From assembly GCA_964036665.1 (NCBI GenBank), contig OZ038530.1, positions 22,342,001-22,406,000 on the forward strand: a DNA stretch of 64,000 bases, read 5' to 3'. Shown here one piece after another: positions 44,137 through 56,820 of this stretch (position 1 is the first letter of the stretch; each line of letters opens with the position of its first letter). This DNA is from Gordius sp. MW1. Lineage: Eukaryota > Nematomorpha > Gordioida > Gordea > Gordiidae. The notes beneath the pieces are model-generated. The model had not been told where the DNA came from. It searched no databases and was given only the letters and a program-made list of their open reading frames with translations. The translations under genes were made by a program, and so were the position numbers.

Positions 44137-44849
44137 TTAGGCAGTCATAGTGACTGAAGTGGTGGTTGGTCCCGCCCTATTACTAATAGCATTAGGTATT
44201 TCACCAGATTTCCACATTTTCATCTTCAGGAAAGCATCGTAGGCATAAAGTATCATGGCCACAAAACCGAAAAACTAGTATTAAAAATAAAAATGTAAAT
44301 AAATTTTTTTAGAACATAAGACTAATGAAGGTATAATATTTACAACAATTTGTTTACTGCTGCAGCCGCCAAAGCTCCAGAAAAGCTTCCATACTTGATG
44401 GCTAGGGTCAGAGAGGCCGTGAGAAAAAAGAAGGCCCATACCGCACAGAATATGAATTCCTAGATATATAAAAAATCGAGCTTCAAAAAAAGCAAGTAGT
44501 ATATAGGAAAAGAAAGCAAATAAATCATCTAAATGCAAGGATTAAAATCGTAAAATTTAACATGGCTTAAATTAAAAGCCTTTACAATAGAGTTATATAT
44601 ACAATATCTAAATTAGACAGAAAGTCATAAATAAACAAGTAATTAAAATACTGCACGCAAACTTACTATGAGGTACCAGGGGAGATTTGAAAGGGGTCTA
44701 CCCATAGCCACAATTTGTAGCACGTAAAATATGAGTAAAATTAGGGATATTATGAAGGCTGAAAATGAAACGAACTCAAACCAGCCAGGACCCGACAGGT
44801 ATGACCAATGACTCGAAGATGAACATATGAAACCGATCAAGGAAACGAT
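44137..44849 (-). CDS. MARVEL/CMTM-like four-TM protein (3 exons, 5' end missing)
   Basis: Exons 44849-44667, 44459-44358 and 44274-44137, all phase 0 with GT-AG introns (acceptor TTTTTACAG, donors GTAAGT and GTAAAC). They give 140 residues: IVSLIGFICSSSSHW, then SGPGWFEFVSFSAFIISLILL, NLPWYLI joined to EFIFCAVWAFFFLTASLTLA, then SGALAAAA joined to FFGFVAMILYAYDAFLKMK, ending in a Thr/Ser-rich tail. This is the order of the MARVEL domain (TM1, extracellular GPGWFEF, TM2, PW, TM3, Gly/Ala loop, TM4) of chemokine-like factor/CMTM and MAL-type proteins, which act in membrane trafficking. The first coding exon, normally before TM1, was not identified; the upstream intron would contain the hAT at 45049. 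Confidence 0.82.
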
Positions 44850-45048
44850 CTGTAAAAACATGGTGCAAAATAAAAGATAAATAAAACATGAATTATAAAA
44901 GTTATTATGTTACTAATCAATCGCCATGAAAACTTTCAATGTAACTTCACAAATTTAGAAAATCGTCCCATTATAGTTTTTAATTATAGTTTGAGCTTTT
45001 ATATTAAACGCAGACGAAAATTTGGGGAAATTATTTTAAAACGTAAAC

Positions 45049-45998
45049 TAGAGAACTGCACGGGTGACCCGAGACCCCCCGACCATGATTTCGGGTCGGG
45101 TCGGGTCCGGGTAGAAAATTTGAAAATGATTTCGGGTCGGGTCAAATTTATAGAGTCGGGTCCAAGGTTTACATTGTAACAAACACGCGAGACCTTTTTT
45201 TAATTAATGTTAATAAGCAAAGAGTGTTTTTAAATATCGAAATGTACAACTAATTAGGATCATTTATTTATTTAATTCTCTTCCTCTTTTTTTAAATTTT
45301 AAAACTCCAAAGAAATGCTAGCTAATTCTCATCACTAATTCAAACTACATAAATTACTCCTGTTTTTAAATATGACTATAAGGTAAATTATTTCAATATA
45401 GTTCTATTTTAAATTTTTTTAGTGTTAACCGTAAAGTTTTAGCTAATCCTCATCGTTAATTTAAATTAAATTTAATACATATTCAAAAGCCAACTTAAAA
45501 GTAAGTTATAATTTTATAAATGTTTCATTTACAAATTTATAATTATATAATATTTTTTTTATAATTGCTTATAATTAATTTTAAGTTTCATATCAAATGA
45601 ATTTATCTTAAGTTGCACTTCAAACTTAAAACATTTGAACAGTCACTATAAATTTCATTATATTTACTATACTGATTATAATCAGCTATATAATAATGGT
45701 TTCATAATAACAATAAATGGATGTTAAATAGTTGTCTCAAGTCTATAACATATGAGCAGTTTACTTGATATTAGGAAACTAAGTATAGATAAATAAATAT
45801 GAGTTTTTTTCACCATCCCCTTTAAAGAATACAAATCATCATGGCTTCTATTTGTCGATTTAATTTACAGCAATTTTCGCACTCGAAAGTATTTGTTTTA
45901 ATAATTTTCGGGTCGGGTCGGGTTCGGGTAGAAAATTTGAAAATGATTTCGGGTCGGGTCGGGTTCGGGTTGAAAAAAGGTGACTTAGCAGTTCTCTA
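45049..45998. mobile_element. 950-bp hAT element (GGGTCGGG family), perfect TSD
   Basis: Perfect terminal repeats TAGAGAACTGC and GCAGTTCTCTA, subterminal GGGTCGGGTCGGG arrays at both ends, and identical ACGTAAAC at 45041-45048 and 45999-46006. No ORF. The best-preserved copy of its family here. Confidence 0.92.
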
Positions 45999-46006
45999 AC
46001 GTAAAC

Positions 46007-48732
46007 CCATTCAAAAACTTGTAAACCACTATCATATCAAACTCATATTAAAATTTTATCCAATTATTAAAAATAAATCTAAAAACTGACATGAAAATAA
46101 AATAATGTTAATAGTCATGAGTAGTTTCATAAAAAATAATTGTTTATAATGCTAGGTTTAAAAAGTATCGCGACAAGGCTAACTTCGCTCTGCGTTGACT
46201 ATGCCAAGGAGCAGATGTTATTGGTATAACAAACAAATTCTTTAGCCAATACAAACGCGCAAGGCCGCGCGATCGTAAAATAGTGCTAAACTTAAATATT
46301 TTGTAAAATTACTTAAATATGACTTTGTAAAAATAGCGATGTTTCATGCATATATCTGGAAATTATAATTATCCAAATTTTCTCAACAATTATATTATTA
46401 GAACCTAAAAACTGGTAAGAGAAGTTACTCAAAAGGGATAAAATTAATCGAAGAAAAAATAAAATGGTTTAGGAAAAGCAGTTATTTATTTTTTATAAAT
46501 AATATATCATTAATGTAATCAAAAAACAATTACCAAGTCTGACAATATTTAAAAAACACTAAACAGATGGTCTTTATCTCTATATGGAAATCCATAGTTT
46601 AAAAGGTTTCAGAACTCATTCACTAATCATATTTCCGAATATATTTTAAGCAAACTTTTGGTAAAAGCAATTTTAAGCGATGGGCGTTGCTAAAATGCGG
46701 AAAACGCTATCTTTCTCTAATTTGCGAATTCGCGTTAGACCTTGAAAAAATCTTCTGCTTCTCTCACCAACCAAATTATTTACGCGATAACTAAAAGTGA
46801 AGAAACTATGAAATTGCGCAAATGTCACTAAGATAAAGAAGAAGTATGGATATGGAAAGCTATCAATTCGTAGTAACTAAAGTGTAAGATAAAACTTTTG
46901 TGCCATTTACATGTCTAATATATATAACTCCTCGCCTCGCCAATATATGAGAAGTTTTTAAAGATTTTACACAAACAAAACCCCTGTCATTTATTGCATA
47001 TGGTAATGTCAACTACACAAAGTTTTATAGAGTAATATTCTACGTTATAAAATTATTTATCAAAAGATTATTTTATACTTAAAAAAAATTTATAGCTTAA
47101 AGTGCTGAAGGAAAAATTTATCGAAATCAAATAAGCCATTGGCTACTTGAACATATAAATATTTATAAATAAATTATATGTTAAATAAAATTTTTGAAAG
47201 GGACCTGTTAATTTTATATATGACCGCCAAAACGACATACCTCCCCCTCACCTCGCTTACACTCTATTAGAGGTTAAATGCCTTCGAGGTGCGTGCATCA
47301 TTAATGGTAAGTGAAGCGGAGAGCGAGATATTTACCAAAAAAAGGTATTTAGCCTTTGCCTCCTTAACATAACAAACAGGTAACATCACTCGTTTTAAAA
47401 CAAGATGACAATGAAATGTAAGTTAAAGATGTAAAATTCATTAATCTTTGAAATGTGTACGAGAATCAATTTTTAAAAAAAGAATGGAAAATATCTGTTA
47501 TCCCATATTTAACGATGGATATACAAAAGTTCCTAAACGGTTTACCGAGTACTTATGTCAAAAATTAAGCCTTGGTGACAACTTATAATTTTAACTTCAA
47601 TTCAATGTTGTGAGCTGAATAGGGGTCAACGCTAATATTGCCAAAAGGCTTGAGGCATTTTAAAAATGAAACAATTGCTGCCGTAAAAGTTATACGATTG
47701 TCAAAATAATCATTTATCATGTTTGGAAATGTTGCAAGTTCAATCAAGAACAACCTAATTATACTAAATATAGTGCGTTCAGGTGTGAGGCTTTTGCTTC
47801 ACCGATACAAAAGTTAGTGTTTATCGATAGTATGTTATGGTTAAACCCAAAGGATGTATTAAAATATTATAAAAATCATAGATCACAGACAGCATATTAG
47901 AAAAGGGGATAGAGCAAAAGTATAAACTTTTAAAGAGATTTGCCATCACAGATATGTAAACATGTCAAGAAATGTAAAAAAATAATGTTTTTTTTCACAA
48001 TTTTGTTTTTCAACACTTTTTAAAATTGTATTTTATGAATTTCAATGATTTATAAAATAGCAGAGATTGGATATTTACTATTTGTGCAATTTTCAGGGTG
48101 CCGGATTGTGTTCTCACATAATCCTTATCGACTCTGGGCGTTGAAAGCGTGGTGGTGGTGCGCGTGGTTGACATAATGGTTTAGTTGACGAGAGTTTATT
48201 TCGAACTTGAAGTATGGATGTAAAATGACAACGGTCTAGTTAGGTGTAGGTCAAAGGCGGTGGGTTCATAAGGCACGCTTGCCTAATTTAGTGTAACGAA
48301 TCTTTAACCGCAAAATTTGTGATACATTTAAGGTGCAAATTAGCGATAATGCTCTTATTCAATTTTGTATTTTACCAGCAAATCCATTATCCAAACTGAG
48401 ACGAAAAATTTTGAAAACACGCTTTTATAAAGAAGTTTTATTAAAACAGTTGTCTCAATATATTAAAAGATCAAACCTCTCCTATTTTTTTAATAGTGAG
48501 AATAAGCAAATTTCTCGGAACCTCACATTTAAAAATAACTTGGGTGTGGGCTAATCCAGAAATTTTCAACCAAAACACAAAATTTCTGCACGTGTATTAT
48601 TTTTTGAAGATAAGTGTATCTTTCAAACAAATAAAAAAATCTGGGTGTCTTGGGGGCTTTTTTACCAGGTCAGAGCCATTTTTGAATCTAAAAACCAATG
48701 TTAATCAAAACGCTAAAAACTACACACGTTGC
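46007..48732. other. Long region without recognised genes
   Basis: AT-rich. A somewhat less AT-rich patch at 48095-48290 and short ORFs near 48333-48756 show no recognisable domain. The missing first exon of the MARVEL-domain gene could be here but was not found. Confidence 0.35.
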
Positions 48733-48871
48733 CATGGGAGTAGTTGGGGGGAATAATGATTTAGGAAGGGGCAAAATGAACATTTTTCAAATTTTAGCCA
48801 TAATATGAATAAATTTCATCATAATTATTGGATTTGGAGGGGGAAGCCGCCCCTCCCTGGCTACGCCCATG
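48733..48871. mobile_element. 139-bp hAT MITE (GTAGCCAG family)
   Basis: Begins CATGGGAGTAG and ends CCTGGCTACGCCCATG. Flanked by CACGTTGC (48725-48732) and CAGGTTGC (48872-48879), one mismatch. Interior as in the copies at 16318 and 61692. Confidence 0.78.
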
Positions 48872-48879
48872 CAGGTTGC

Positions 48880-50010
48880 GTAGTAGATAGTTAAAAATTA
48901 AAACAATTTAATGGTTAAACATGTTCAAAAGCAAACAACTTTGCTCTGGCATTTTCTCGTCGTAAAATCAATCTTCCTAGCGCCACAATCTCAAGTCTAT
49001 AATGTTCAGCTTAATTTTAGCGCCTCAGTGACACTGCCTTTCATTCCTAGCGTTTCTCTCGTAGTCATTTATAACGGTACTCGACAATCAGGATTCGCGT
49101 TAATTTTGCTAATGGGTTTCCTGCCCCCCCCCCCTCTACCTAATGTAATGGGGTAAACTAGACTAGGAAAAAGTTATAATATTAAACGAATAAAAGCTAT
49201 GGCAAAAAAATTTAACATTTAAAGCAAGATTCGAACTTAATAAAGACCGAAATTAGTAAGTTTTTGGGATTATTAAAATAAGTTTAAAAGCCGAGCCTCT
49301 ACCGCAAAAAATTCGTAACCTCAACGATTTTTTTAAATCAATTTTTCATCCAATATATTATGAAATAATTTTTCAGAAAATTGTTTGACGAAGTTCTTAG
49401 ATTAAAGCTTAAATTCAGAAATAAAAGTAAAGTTTAGGGCAATGTATGAGAGTCCACCATTTCAATGACTTTAAATTTGAATGATTTGCTTTAATAAGGT
49501 GGCGCATTTCGTTGTACACGGTATACATATATACGTATTATTTTTATTCTTACATTATTGTCAAATTTTTAAAGGATAAATGGTAATTCATTCAAAAAAA
49601 TTAATAAAATGTCGATTAATAAAATTCGCACGTGGAAAATAAAGTTTTGAGGAATGTGAGAACTTGGTTGATTGGGGAAACTGTAAAAAAACAAATCGTT
49701 GAAAATGAATTGGGTCAGTGTCGTTCATACACCCCTCCCCCCCCTACCCCTTTTATCCCAATTGTGTGTAAGGATATATATTTACGTTAACTTGAAATCC
49801 CACGTTATTTTTAAAAAAATCATATAACAGCTGAGGTTTATAGCGATCGCTTTGGGCCAAATAATTATGTCAAAATTTGTGGGTTGTACTCATATGAAGT
49901 GAAGCCAGGTTATAGCTATTTCCTACAACTAGTTGCGTTTTGGTTTAACTAAAATGCTTAAGGTTTTCGGCTGTAAAACTTTTTTGAAACATTTAAAAAA
50001 TGCACTAGAT
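48880..50010. other. Intergenic, no gene recognised
   Basis: C-runs at 49123-49133 and 49733-49743 may be remnants of poly-C MITE ends. Nothing else seen. Confidence 0.35.
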
Positions 50011-50214
50011 TAGCGTTGCAAAAACGGGCTTGGTTCTTGTTTGGTCGACCTTGGGTTGAACCAAGACTAGCGGTCGGCAATGGTCCGTCTTTCAAATTTC
50101 GACTAAGCTTAGAGGTCCACTAGGAATAACGGACCAAAAAACTTTGGTCTCTTTATGTTTAGTCGACCAAAACCGAAGTCGACCAAACAAACCCCAGCTG
50201 TTTTTACAACACTA
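50011..50214. mobile_element. 204-bp hAT MITE (GTTGTAAAAACGGCTG family)
   Basis: Begins TAGCGTTGCAAAAACGGGCTT and ends CTGTTTTTACAACACTA, with GGTCGACC pairs. Flanks CACTAGAT (50003-50010) and TACAAGAT (50215-50222) agree at six of eight positions. Confidence 0.68.
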
Positions 50215-52440
50215 TACAAGATTATAATAAAGTGGACACTGGACAATAATAAATTCGAGGCAAATTTAAATCCATATATCAATGCTATATAACTCACGCG
50301 TATTTTTATATTTAATAGTCGTAAATCGTTAAATCAGATTTAGCCGTTGGCAACTATAAAAATGAATAGAAAGCCGTGGTTAAATTAGGGTTCCAAGTTC
50401 CTTACAATTATTTCGAAAGTAATTAATCTAATTTAACATAATTTGACATCAAATTAAAAGAAAAGGGTTATTAATCGAAATTTATCCCAACTCTATATTT
50501 AAATCGAAAAAGAAATAAAAATCAATAATTAATTAAAACATTTAAAAAATCACTAAAAGATCTCTATTAATAATGTATTACTTTCGCTTCTGCTTTATTT
50601 AATTGTTTAATTTATTATCGATTTTGTAAAAAAAGGTAAACTAACGCCTCTCTATTTTTTTTTTGGAGGGGGGGGGGGTGAGGTGTCAAAAGGCAGAGGT
50701 CATCACAAAAAATGCAATACATTTTCACACAGGCTTATGTAGAAGTAAAAAAGGTGTATTTTAGAAGATGAAATAGAAAATTTGCCTTAATTATTAATAA
50801 TCAGATAAAATGTGTTTTACCAATATAAAGGGTTAAAAAGGATACACAAGTAATTTAAGAGATATTGCCTAAATTAATAATAAACAAATTATTTTTACAG
50901 TATCAATGTTTAAAAAGGATAAAGCAGAGCACCTTGTAAACAAGTTAATATAACCAGGTTGATCATTTACAATAAAGCTCAAAGTAAATGATAAAACTAA
51001 TTTTATGATGCAAATATAAATAAAAGTTTTATATTAAAATATGTATGTTCACATTAACAATTATTAACACTATTTATCAATTAGAACTTGTAATTTTTGT
51101 ATGATTTAATGCATATTGCCTAAAATACTACAATGTAATCAACCCTTTTACACATAAAAATGTATGTCATGTATTCATTATTAATAGTAAATGGCTCACT
51201 TTAATAAGAATAATGTCGCAGTAATTAAATTATGCAAGATATCCTCTAGGTTATATTCAGATGGCAGCTCCAAACAAATTTGCAATTTGGTACATTTTAT
51301 CGTGTAAATACAAAAATATTAAACACCTAAGAAACACATAAAAAATAGGAAATGAAATATAAACAAGAATTCCATATCTTATTTTAGCTTATGTAATATA
51401 ATTTTTGCCAATTCACTAACCGATCCTACAATATTATAGAATATGCTCTTTTATTGTCACTAAAAAGGCCTTAGAAGTGCAATAGGTCTAAAATTATATA
51501 GATATTAAAATTCTGCGCTCTCATTTATAATCCATGAACACTTATCCTTGTGCAAAAATGAAATCAATGATGTGAGTTGGTAAAATTCAAAAATTAATTT
51601 AAAGCTCTCATATATTCTTTCCGTATTTAGTCTAAGCCTTTAAATCTTGCCTTACTCCATAACCTTAAAGTATATAAATTAAATTTGTGCCTAATATTTT
51701 TGAAGTTAACACACAGGCTATAGGTTTTCCATATATTAATCGATAAATATACAAAAAATTCTATATGTTCATTAAGTGACCCAACAAAACTATCATCATT
51801 TTTATAAAGAAATTAATAAATTAGAAGGTTAGATACATTTTGAATTAATTGGTAAAATATTTAATTATTACATGGCTGTCAAATTTAAGTTAGGTCAATC
51901 TTGTGTTTTGTTGTATATGGCTAAAATATCCTATAATAAAAAATGCGATTATGGTATATTTACATATGACCATGGCAGTATAGATTTTAATGCTTTTGAC
52001 ACAATAGGTGGTTGCCAATTGTTTTGCCAAAGACCTTCACCAAAATATAATCGAAGTTGTAATTATGTTAAATATTATAATTTTTAGAAGTAATTTGTAT
52101 TTTTAAAATACTCTAAGAATTCTTCTCTGTTCTCTTACTCCAATTCTCGATTTCACATCATAAATCATCCTCGTCGCTATATACGAAAATAACATCTTAA
52201 TATATTCGTAACATGCTTACTAACTTCATTTAATAATCTCAATATAAATATATGTTTATTTTTTTGGTTGATTGTATAAACACAACATTGACGGTCCGAT
52301 GTCAGTGTCCAAAAGTGAGGGTAAGCGTCAGATCAAACACCAGCTATAAAATTTCATTTCAAAATGGTGATGAGTATTAAGAATAGCATCCAAATGAAAG
52401 CTAATATTTTTTGCCCTTTGAGGCAAATACAGTAGAGTGA
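50215..52440. other. AT-rich region without recognised genes
   Basis: A poly-G run at 50666-50678. A 71-codon ORF at 51872-52087 (+) shows Cys residues and a short hydrophobic start but no family could be named. Nothing else recognised. Confidence 0.35.
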
Positions 52441-52469
52441 CCGTCTTTTACACAACTGCGAATAGCTTG

Positions 52470-53040
52470 ATAGAATGTGGGCACGAAAACTGAAATTTGC
52501 AACAAGGTTTTTCAAGCCAAAAAGAATAAATCGCCTTAAAAGAGACTAGGTAAAATGGAACCAAAACCGGGAGTTAAGAAAGGGATACAAGCTTACATAT
52601 GGGTGAAAGCATGGTAGAAGCAGGGAATCGTTTAGGGACAAGGTTATTAAGTCAAACATTGCTCAGAAGTTGATGTGGGTAATTTATCCGATAGAGGAGG
52701 GCGTATGCTCCACCATTTGGGTGAAGATTTTTTCTAACCTTGAACAGGAAAGATTAGGATACGACAGGCGGAAAGCTAATTATTTGGCAGATTTCAACTG
52801 CGTCACAACTCTTAACAAAACATGGAGGACATGATTTGGACTAAAGAACAAAGAGGGAAATCTGTAACTATGTCATGCTTATTAAATGGCGATAGTTAAC
52901 ACTTACTTTCAAATGCGCGATGTCATATCGTAACCTATAAGTGTAATGCATTATAGTCAAATTGACTTTCTCTTTCTTTATACGGCTAAAGGGTTTGAGG
53001 AGGATTAAGGATTGCAAAGTAATATCGAGCCAAGAAACCG
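52470..53040 (+). pseudogene. RTE-type LINE endonuclease fragment
   Basis: Frame-shifted homology to the apurinic-type endonuclease of RTE-like LINEs: GYKLTYG, then ADFNCVTT (the ADFNGHVG-type strand), FGLKNKEGN, MAIVNTYFQMRD, HYSQIDFLF and a following Arg/Gln segment. Several stops. The RT part is not found downstream; LTR-like hairpin sequence begins at about 53139. Same LINE clade as 58390-60390 on the other strand. Confidence 0.68.
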
Positions 53041-53138
53041 CCAGGTAATATATACTTGTGATAAATTTTGAAAGAAGATTTTTGATAATTATTGCTAGGC
53101 AAAACAGGGGTAGGCCTAAAGGGTCACCAGGTTAGATA

Positions 53139-54300
53139 CTGGTATCCTCCACCCCCTTACGCCTCACCCCCTTACGTATGTGTTATCCGATAAATTTACA
53201 TATTCGTCCCCCACACACACACACACATACGTAAGGGGGTGAGGCGTAAGGGGGTGGAGGATGCCACTAAGTTCTCCTCAAAAAAGGAATAAAAAATTTA
53301 TTGAAGAAAAAGGATTTATTTATTTTTGGTGTCAGAAGTGGGATTTAAACCAGATTTATTTATTAAATTTAATTTCCGTGATAAAATTATCCGCGATAAC
53401 GTCGCGACAAGCTTATATTAATTATTTCGTTTTACATTTTCCGAATGATTATTACTCAAAAAAATATATTATTTATAGAGGTGCAAATAAAATCGTTAAA
53501 GAGGGGTAATAAAAATAGTCTATTTATATAAAGATACTAACAATCGTGACTCATCACAAACAGGAGTAATACGCGTATGTGTGTATGTGGGGAGGGGGAA
53601 CGTATATATAAATTATCGGATAACACACGCGTAAAGGGTTGGGGCGTAAGGGGGTGGAGGATACCACAAATGGATAAGGATTTATTTTAAAAGGAATTCT
53701 GTTCTGTCAGGATAGCAAAGAATTTATAAGCAAATACTCAATATCCTTATTATTGGTGTTAGAAGTGGGATCAATAATAAATACTCAATAAAAATGTAAA
53801 GGATTTATTGAAGTTAAAAGGAATTCTGTTCTGTCAGGATAGCGAAGAATTTATTTGCTAATTATCATTTATAAATATTGAAAAATCAAAACAAACTCAG
53901 AAAATTTTTATTTATTTATTTAAGCGTCTGCGAGTAATATTTATTTTAATTTCAGCGATAAAAGATACGCGAGTAATTGATCCGCGAAAAATATATTAAT
54001 TTTATCGAATATATCGTATCACATTTTTCCCGAATATATTCATTACTCAAAAAGAATATTTATATCTGTATATGAGTAAGAGGGACCAGGAATAAGGATA
54101 TTGGGTATTTGCTTTTTCTACCAAATATCAAGGAATTGTTATTTGTTGTTGTTGTATTTGTTTATTTTGGTGTCAGATGATAAGGTAAATCGCCGCCTCG
54201 ACCTCTAAATAAAATGATGATTAAGTCTTGGTCTTCTCGATAAAGGGGAGGTGTGGTATCCTCCACCCCCTTACGCCTCACCCCCTTAGATACCTTTAGC
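53139..54300. repeat. Hairpin-containing LTR-like repeats of a Gypsy element
   Basis: GGTATCCTCCACCCCC blocks at 53139 and 54251 (direct) and, inverted, at 53226-53273 and 53613-53668, form a near-perfect hairpin at 53139-53274 (arms about 43 bp). TGGTGTCAGAAGTGGG-type primer-binding sites follow at 53328, 53753 (TGGTGTTAGAAGTGGG) and 54169. This looks like several truncated or rearranged LTR/leader copies stacked before the gag region. Exact LTR boundaries could not be settled. Confidence 0.5.
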
Positions 54301-54832
54301 GGACTCGATAAAATTTTTTTGTAAACTTGAGTCTTGAGTACAATAGTAACTTAGTATAATGTAATTCGAAAATTCACGATAATCGTCAAAGAAGGTGTTA
54401 ATTACCATTTCTGCGAATGTTTTTAAGGCATCGGTAAAGTTTAATTTAACCATGCAGTGATTGGTTGGGATTTGTAGCAGGCTTATACGTGTAGCGTGGC
54501 TGACCGCGTTTTACCCCAAATCTTAATTTTTGCTGAATTAAATTATCACTTTGTAGTGTGTGTTTAATAAAATGTTTACGGTTTATCTAATTTAAATACA
54601 TACTAAAGTTCATCTAATTTGAATATACACTCGAGTGTGAGACTAGAGTTTTTTGATTCATTGTTACCAATTTGAATACAATATTATGTATGCTTCGTTA
54701 ATATAAACACTTGAGTTTTTTATATATTTCTACATGGTATTTATTTAATAAAAGTGTATTTGTGGTTTTATCCCTACGCGTTACATTCTAGAGGCTGTGG
54801 CTAAACCCATGAACTGTCCGAATTAACTCAGG

Positions 54833-56600
54833 ATGACTGAGAACCAGCCCAATCAAATTTCTCATCCACTGTTGCAAATTCAATTGATCGAGCACGGGAT
54901 ATTAAACACTACGACTCAAGTAATATTGAAGATTGTTTATATCATTTGGAATTAATTTTGTAACTTCGGAATTTAATTGGGGTGCTTAAAAAATTGTTTT
55001 ATTATCTTATATTGGCACGACACTTCATAGTAAAATCAGAAATTATGTTTCCACTAAAAATGTTGATAAAGTCACGTATGAACAAGTTAAGGACTCCTTT
55101 AAAATTTATTCAATTAGAAATTCTATATACCATTATAGAGAACTTTTATTCGAGCTGAGAGATGAATAATTATGGTTTATAATAAATATTTGCCAATATA
55201 AGTTGCCGATTGACGAATATCTTTATATTAGGATTAAAATTACATGATTAAATGCTGAATTAAGGGCTAAAATACCCGAATAGAGCATTTGATGAAGCTT
55301 CTATTGAGAGCAAAACACCCAATGAATTGGATATAAATAAATGGAAGCAAGATTGATTTTATCCAAATAGAAATAATGATTATGTTCATGATACTTTTTT
55401 TTCTAAAAATCCTAACCTTTAGAAGGAAGAAAAAGTAGGTTTTAGGTGTGGCCGTCGACTGCAGGATAAACCTTCAACCTAAATATGTTGGCCTTGAAAA
55501 ACAAAGCCGAGATTGATGTCTTGTTAAATGAAAGACCGTTCACTTATAAGTTCGATACAGGTGCAGCTTGCACAGTCATCGATGAGCCGACGTGGCAGAA
55601 TATCGGAAAGCCACCACTATCATCCTATTCTGAAATTTATGGATATGGAAAATCGAAAATACGAACATTGGGGAAGTGCAGTGCAATGGTTAAGTAAACA
55701 ATATATCACACATTGTTGGGACGCATGTTGTAAAAGATTTAGTTTACTATTTGGAATTCCTCATGTTATTAAATTTAATTTACCACTACCTCAAATTATA
55801 AAATTAAATATTATTTGAAACGAGAAAAATTCTTTAACTGGAGAAGACATTATTACACAATTTTCAACTGTATTTATTCCAAATTTGGGGAACCGTCACC
55901 TACACTTTAACATCTAGAACAGCTATTATTCTTCCTCTTTCTTTAGCATTGTTTACTCCCTCATTAGTCTATGTTTGTAACACGTTTAAGATAACATATA
56001 TTTATCACATCGGGATCACCTATTGTGCTAGTTCCTTTTTTGTTTATCATTAAACTTGCTTTTACGTTAATTCGACCTATTACTTTGGCCCTTCGACTTT
56101 CAACAAATATTACAAGTGGTCACATTTTAATACATCTCTGCATGGGCTTAATAACCACTCACCCTTTCATAGCTTTTGGTCCAGCCATGCTTTTAATGAC
56201 TTTAGAGACATTAGTCTGCTTTATTCAAGCCTATGTTTTTATGTCTCTCTTAAGACTTTATGTTAGAGAAACAGCTAATTAACATTTATGATTGGTTCAT
56301 TTTTGTACAAATTTGGGATTGTTAAAGTTATAATGGATATAGATAATTTGGCACGGCTGCTATCTTTTAGCGCAAGAAGCTTGCCTTTGATGCTACGCCA
56401 AGCTGTAGAAAAAGAAATCCATCGTTAAGAACATGAAGGAATAATTAGAAAAATTGATGCTACAGTAACACCGATTAAATGGGTGACCCTGACGGTAAAT
56501 ATCAAAAAGGAATTGGGCGACGTCATGATCTATTTCAAATTAACGCTAATTAGATTTCTATCTGAAGATAATGATCTTTTGTCCACTTTTTAAGGATGTT
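54833..56600 (+). pseudogene. Decayed Gypsy gag-protease-RT interrupted by a NUMT
   Basis: Gag-like from 54833 (MTENQPNQISHPLL; RDIKHYDSSNIEDCLYHLE), a degenerate zinc knuckle near 55443, then a retropepsin at 55485-55700 with FDTGAACTVID (the active-site DTGA). The linker before RT (FSTVFIPNLG) is cut at about 55889 by mitochondrial DNA. After the insert, RT homology starts again (ARSLPLMLRQAVEKEIHR, EGIIRKID) near 56385-56560 and stops before the RT core. Multiple stops throughout. Non-functional and 3'-truncated. Confidence 0.75.
55890..56307 (+). other. ATP6: Nuclear copy of mitochondrial atp6 (NUMT)
   Basis: 56025-56282 encodes the C-terminal part of ATP synthase subunit a, including IRPITLALRLSTNITSG with the essential Arg, and ending TLETLVCFIQAYVFMSLLRLY then a stop. 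About 55895-55990 adds TSRTAIILPLSLALF upstream, in another frame, so there is a frameshift. The insert sits between two copies of CAAATTTGGG (55880-55889 and 56308-56317) inside a Gypsy pol. It is a fragment, with only about the last half of the gene. The intact part has no in-frame TGA, so the mitochondrial code cannot be read from it. Confidence 0.85.
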
Positions 56601-56820
56601 GCACGTGAAATAGCAGGCGGTAAATTATTATTCTTTTATATATTATTCATTTATTATTTTTAAAAAAATACAAAATTGCGACGATGAAAGTAATAAATAA
56701 AAATTATTATGACTGGGCAAAGAAATAAAAAAGATTTATAACTAATTTTAAAAAATTATATAAACTTTATGAGACATATTACTTATATAATCAATAATTT
56801 TCAATCCGTTTATATAAATT

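Noticed and set aside
44281..44538. A separate minus-strand ORF of 85 codons
   Set aside because: It is a shadow frame across the second and third exon region of the MARVEL-domain gene; the correct frame starts after the CTAG acceptor at 44459.
44923..44975. A first exon (MGRFSKF followed by GTGAAG) for the MARVEL-domain gene
   Set aside because: The phase would fit, but seven residues with a weak donor and no similarity to known N-termini is too little evidence.
56025..56282. Functional mitochondrial gene or mitochondrial contig
   Set aside because: Only the last half of atp6 is present, a frameshift precedes it, a 10-bp duplication flanks it, and both sides are Gypsy retrotransposon sequence.
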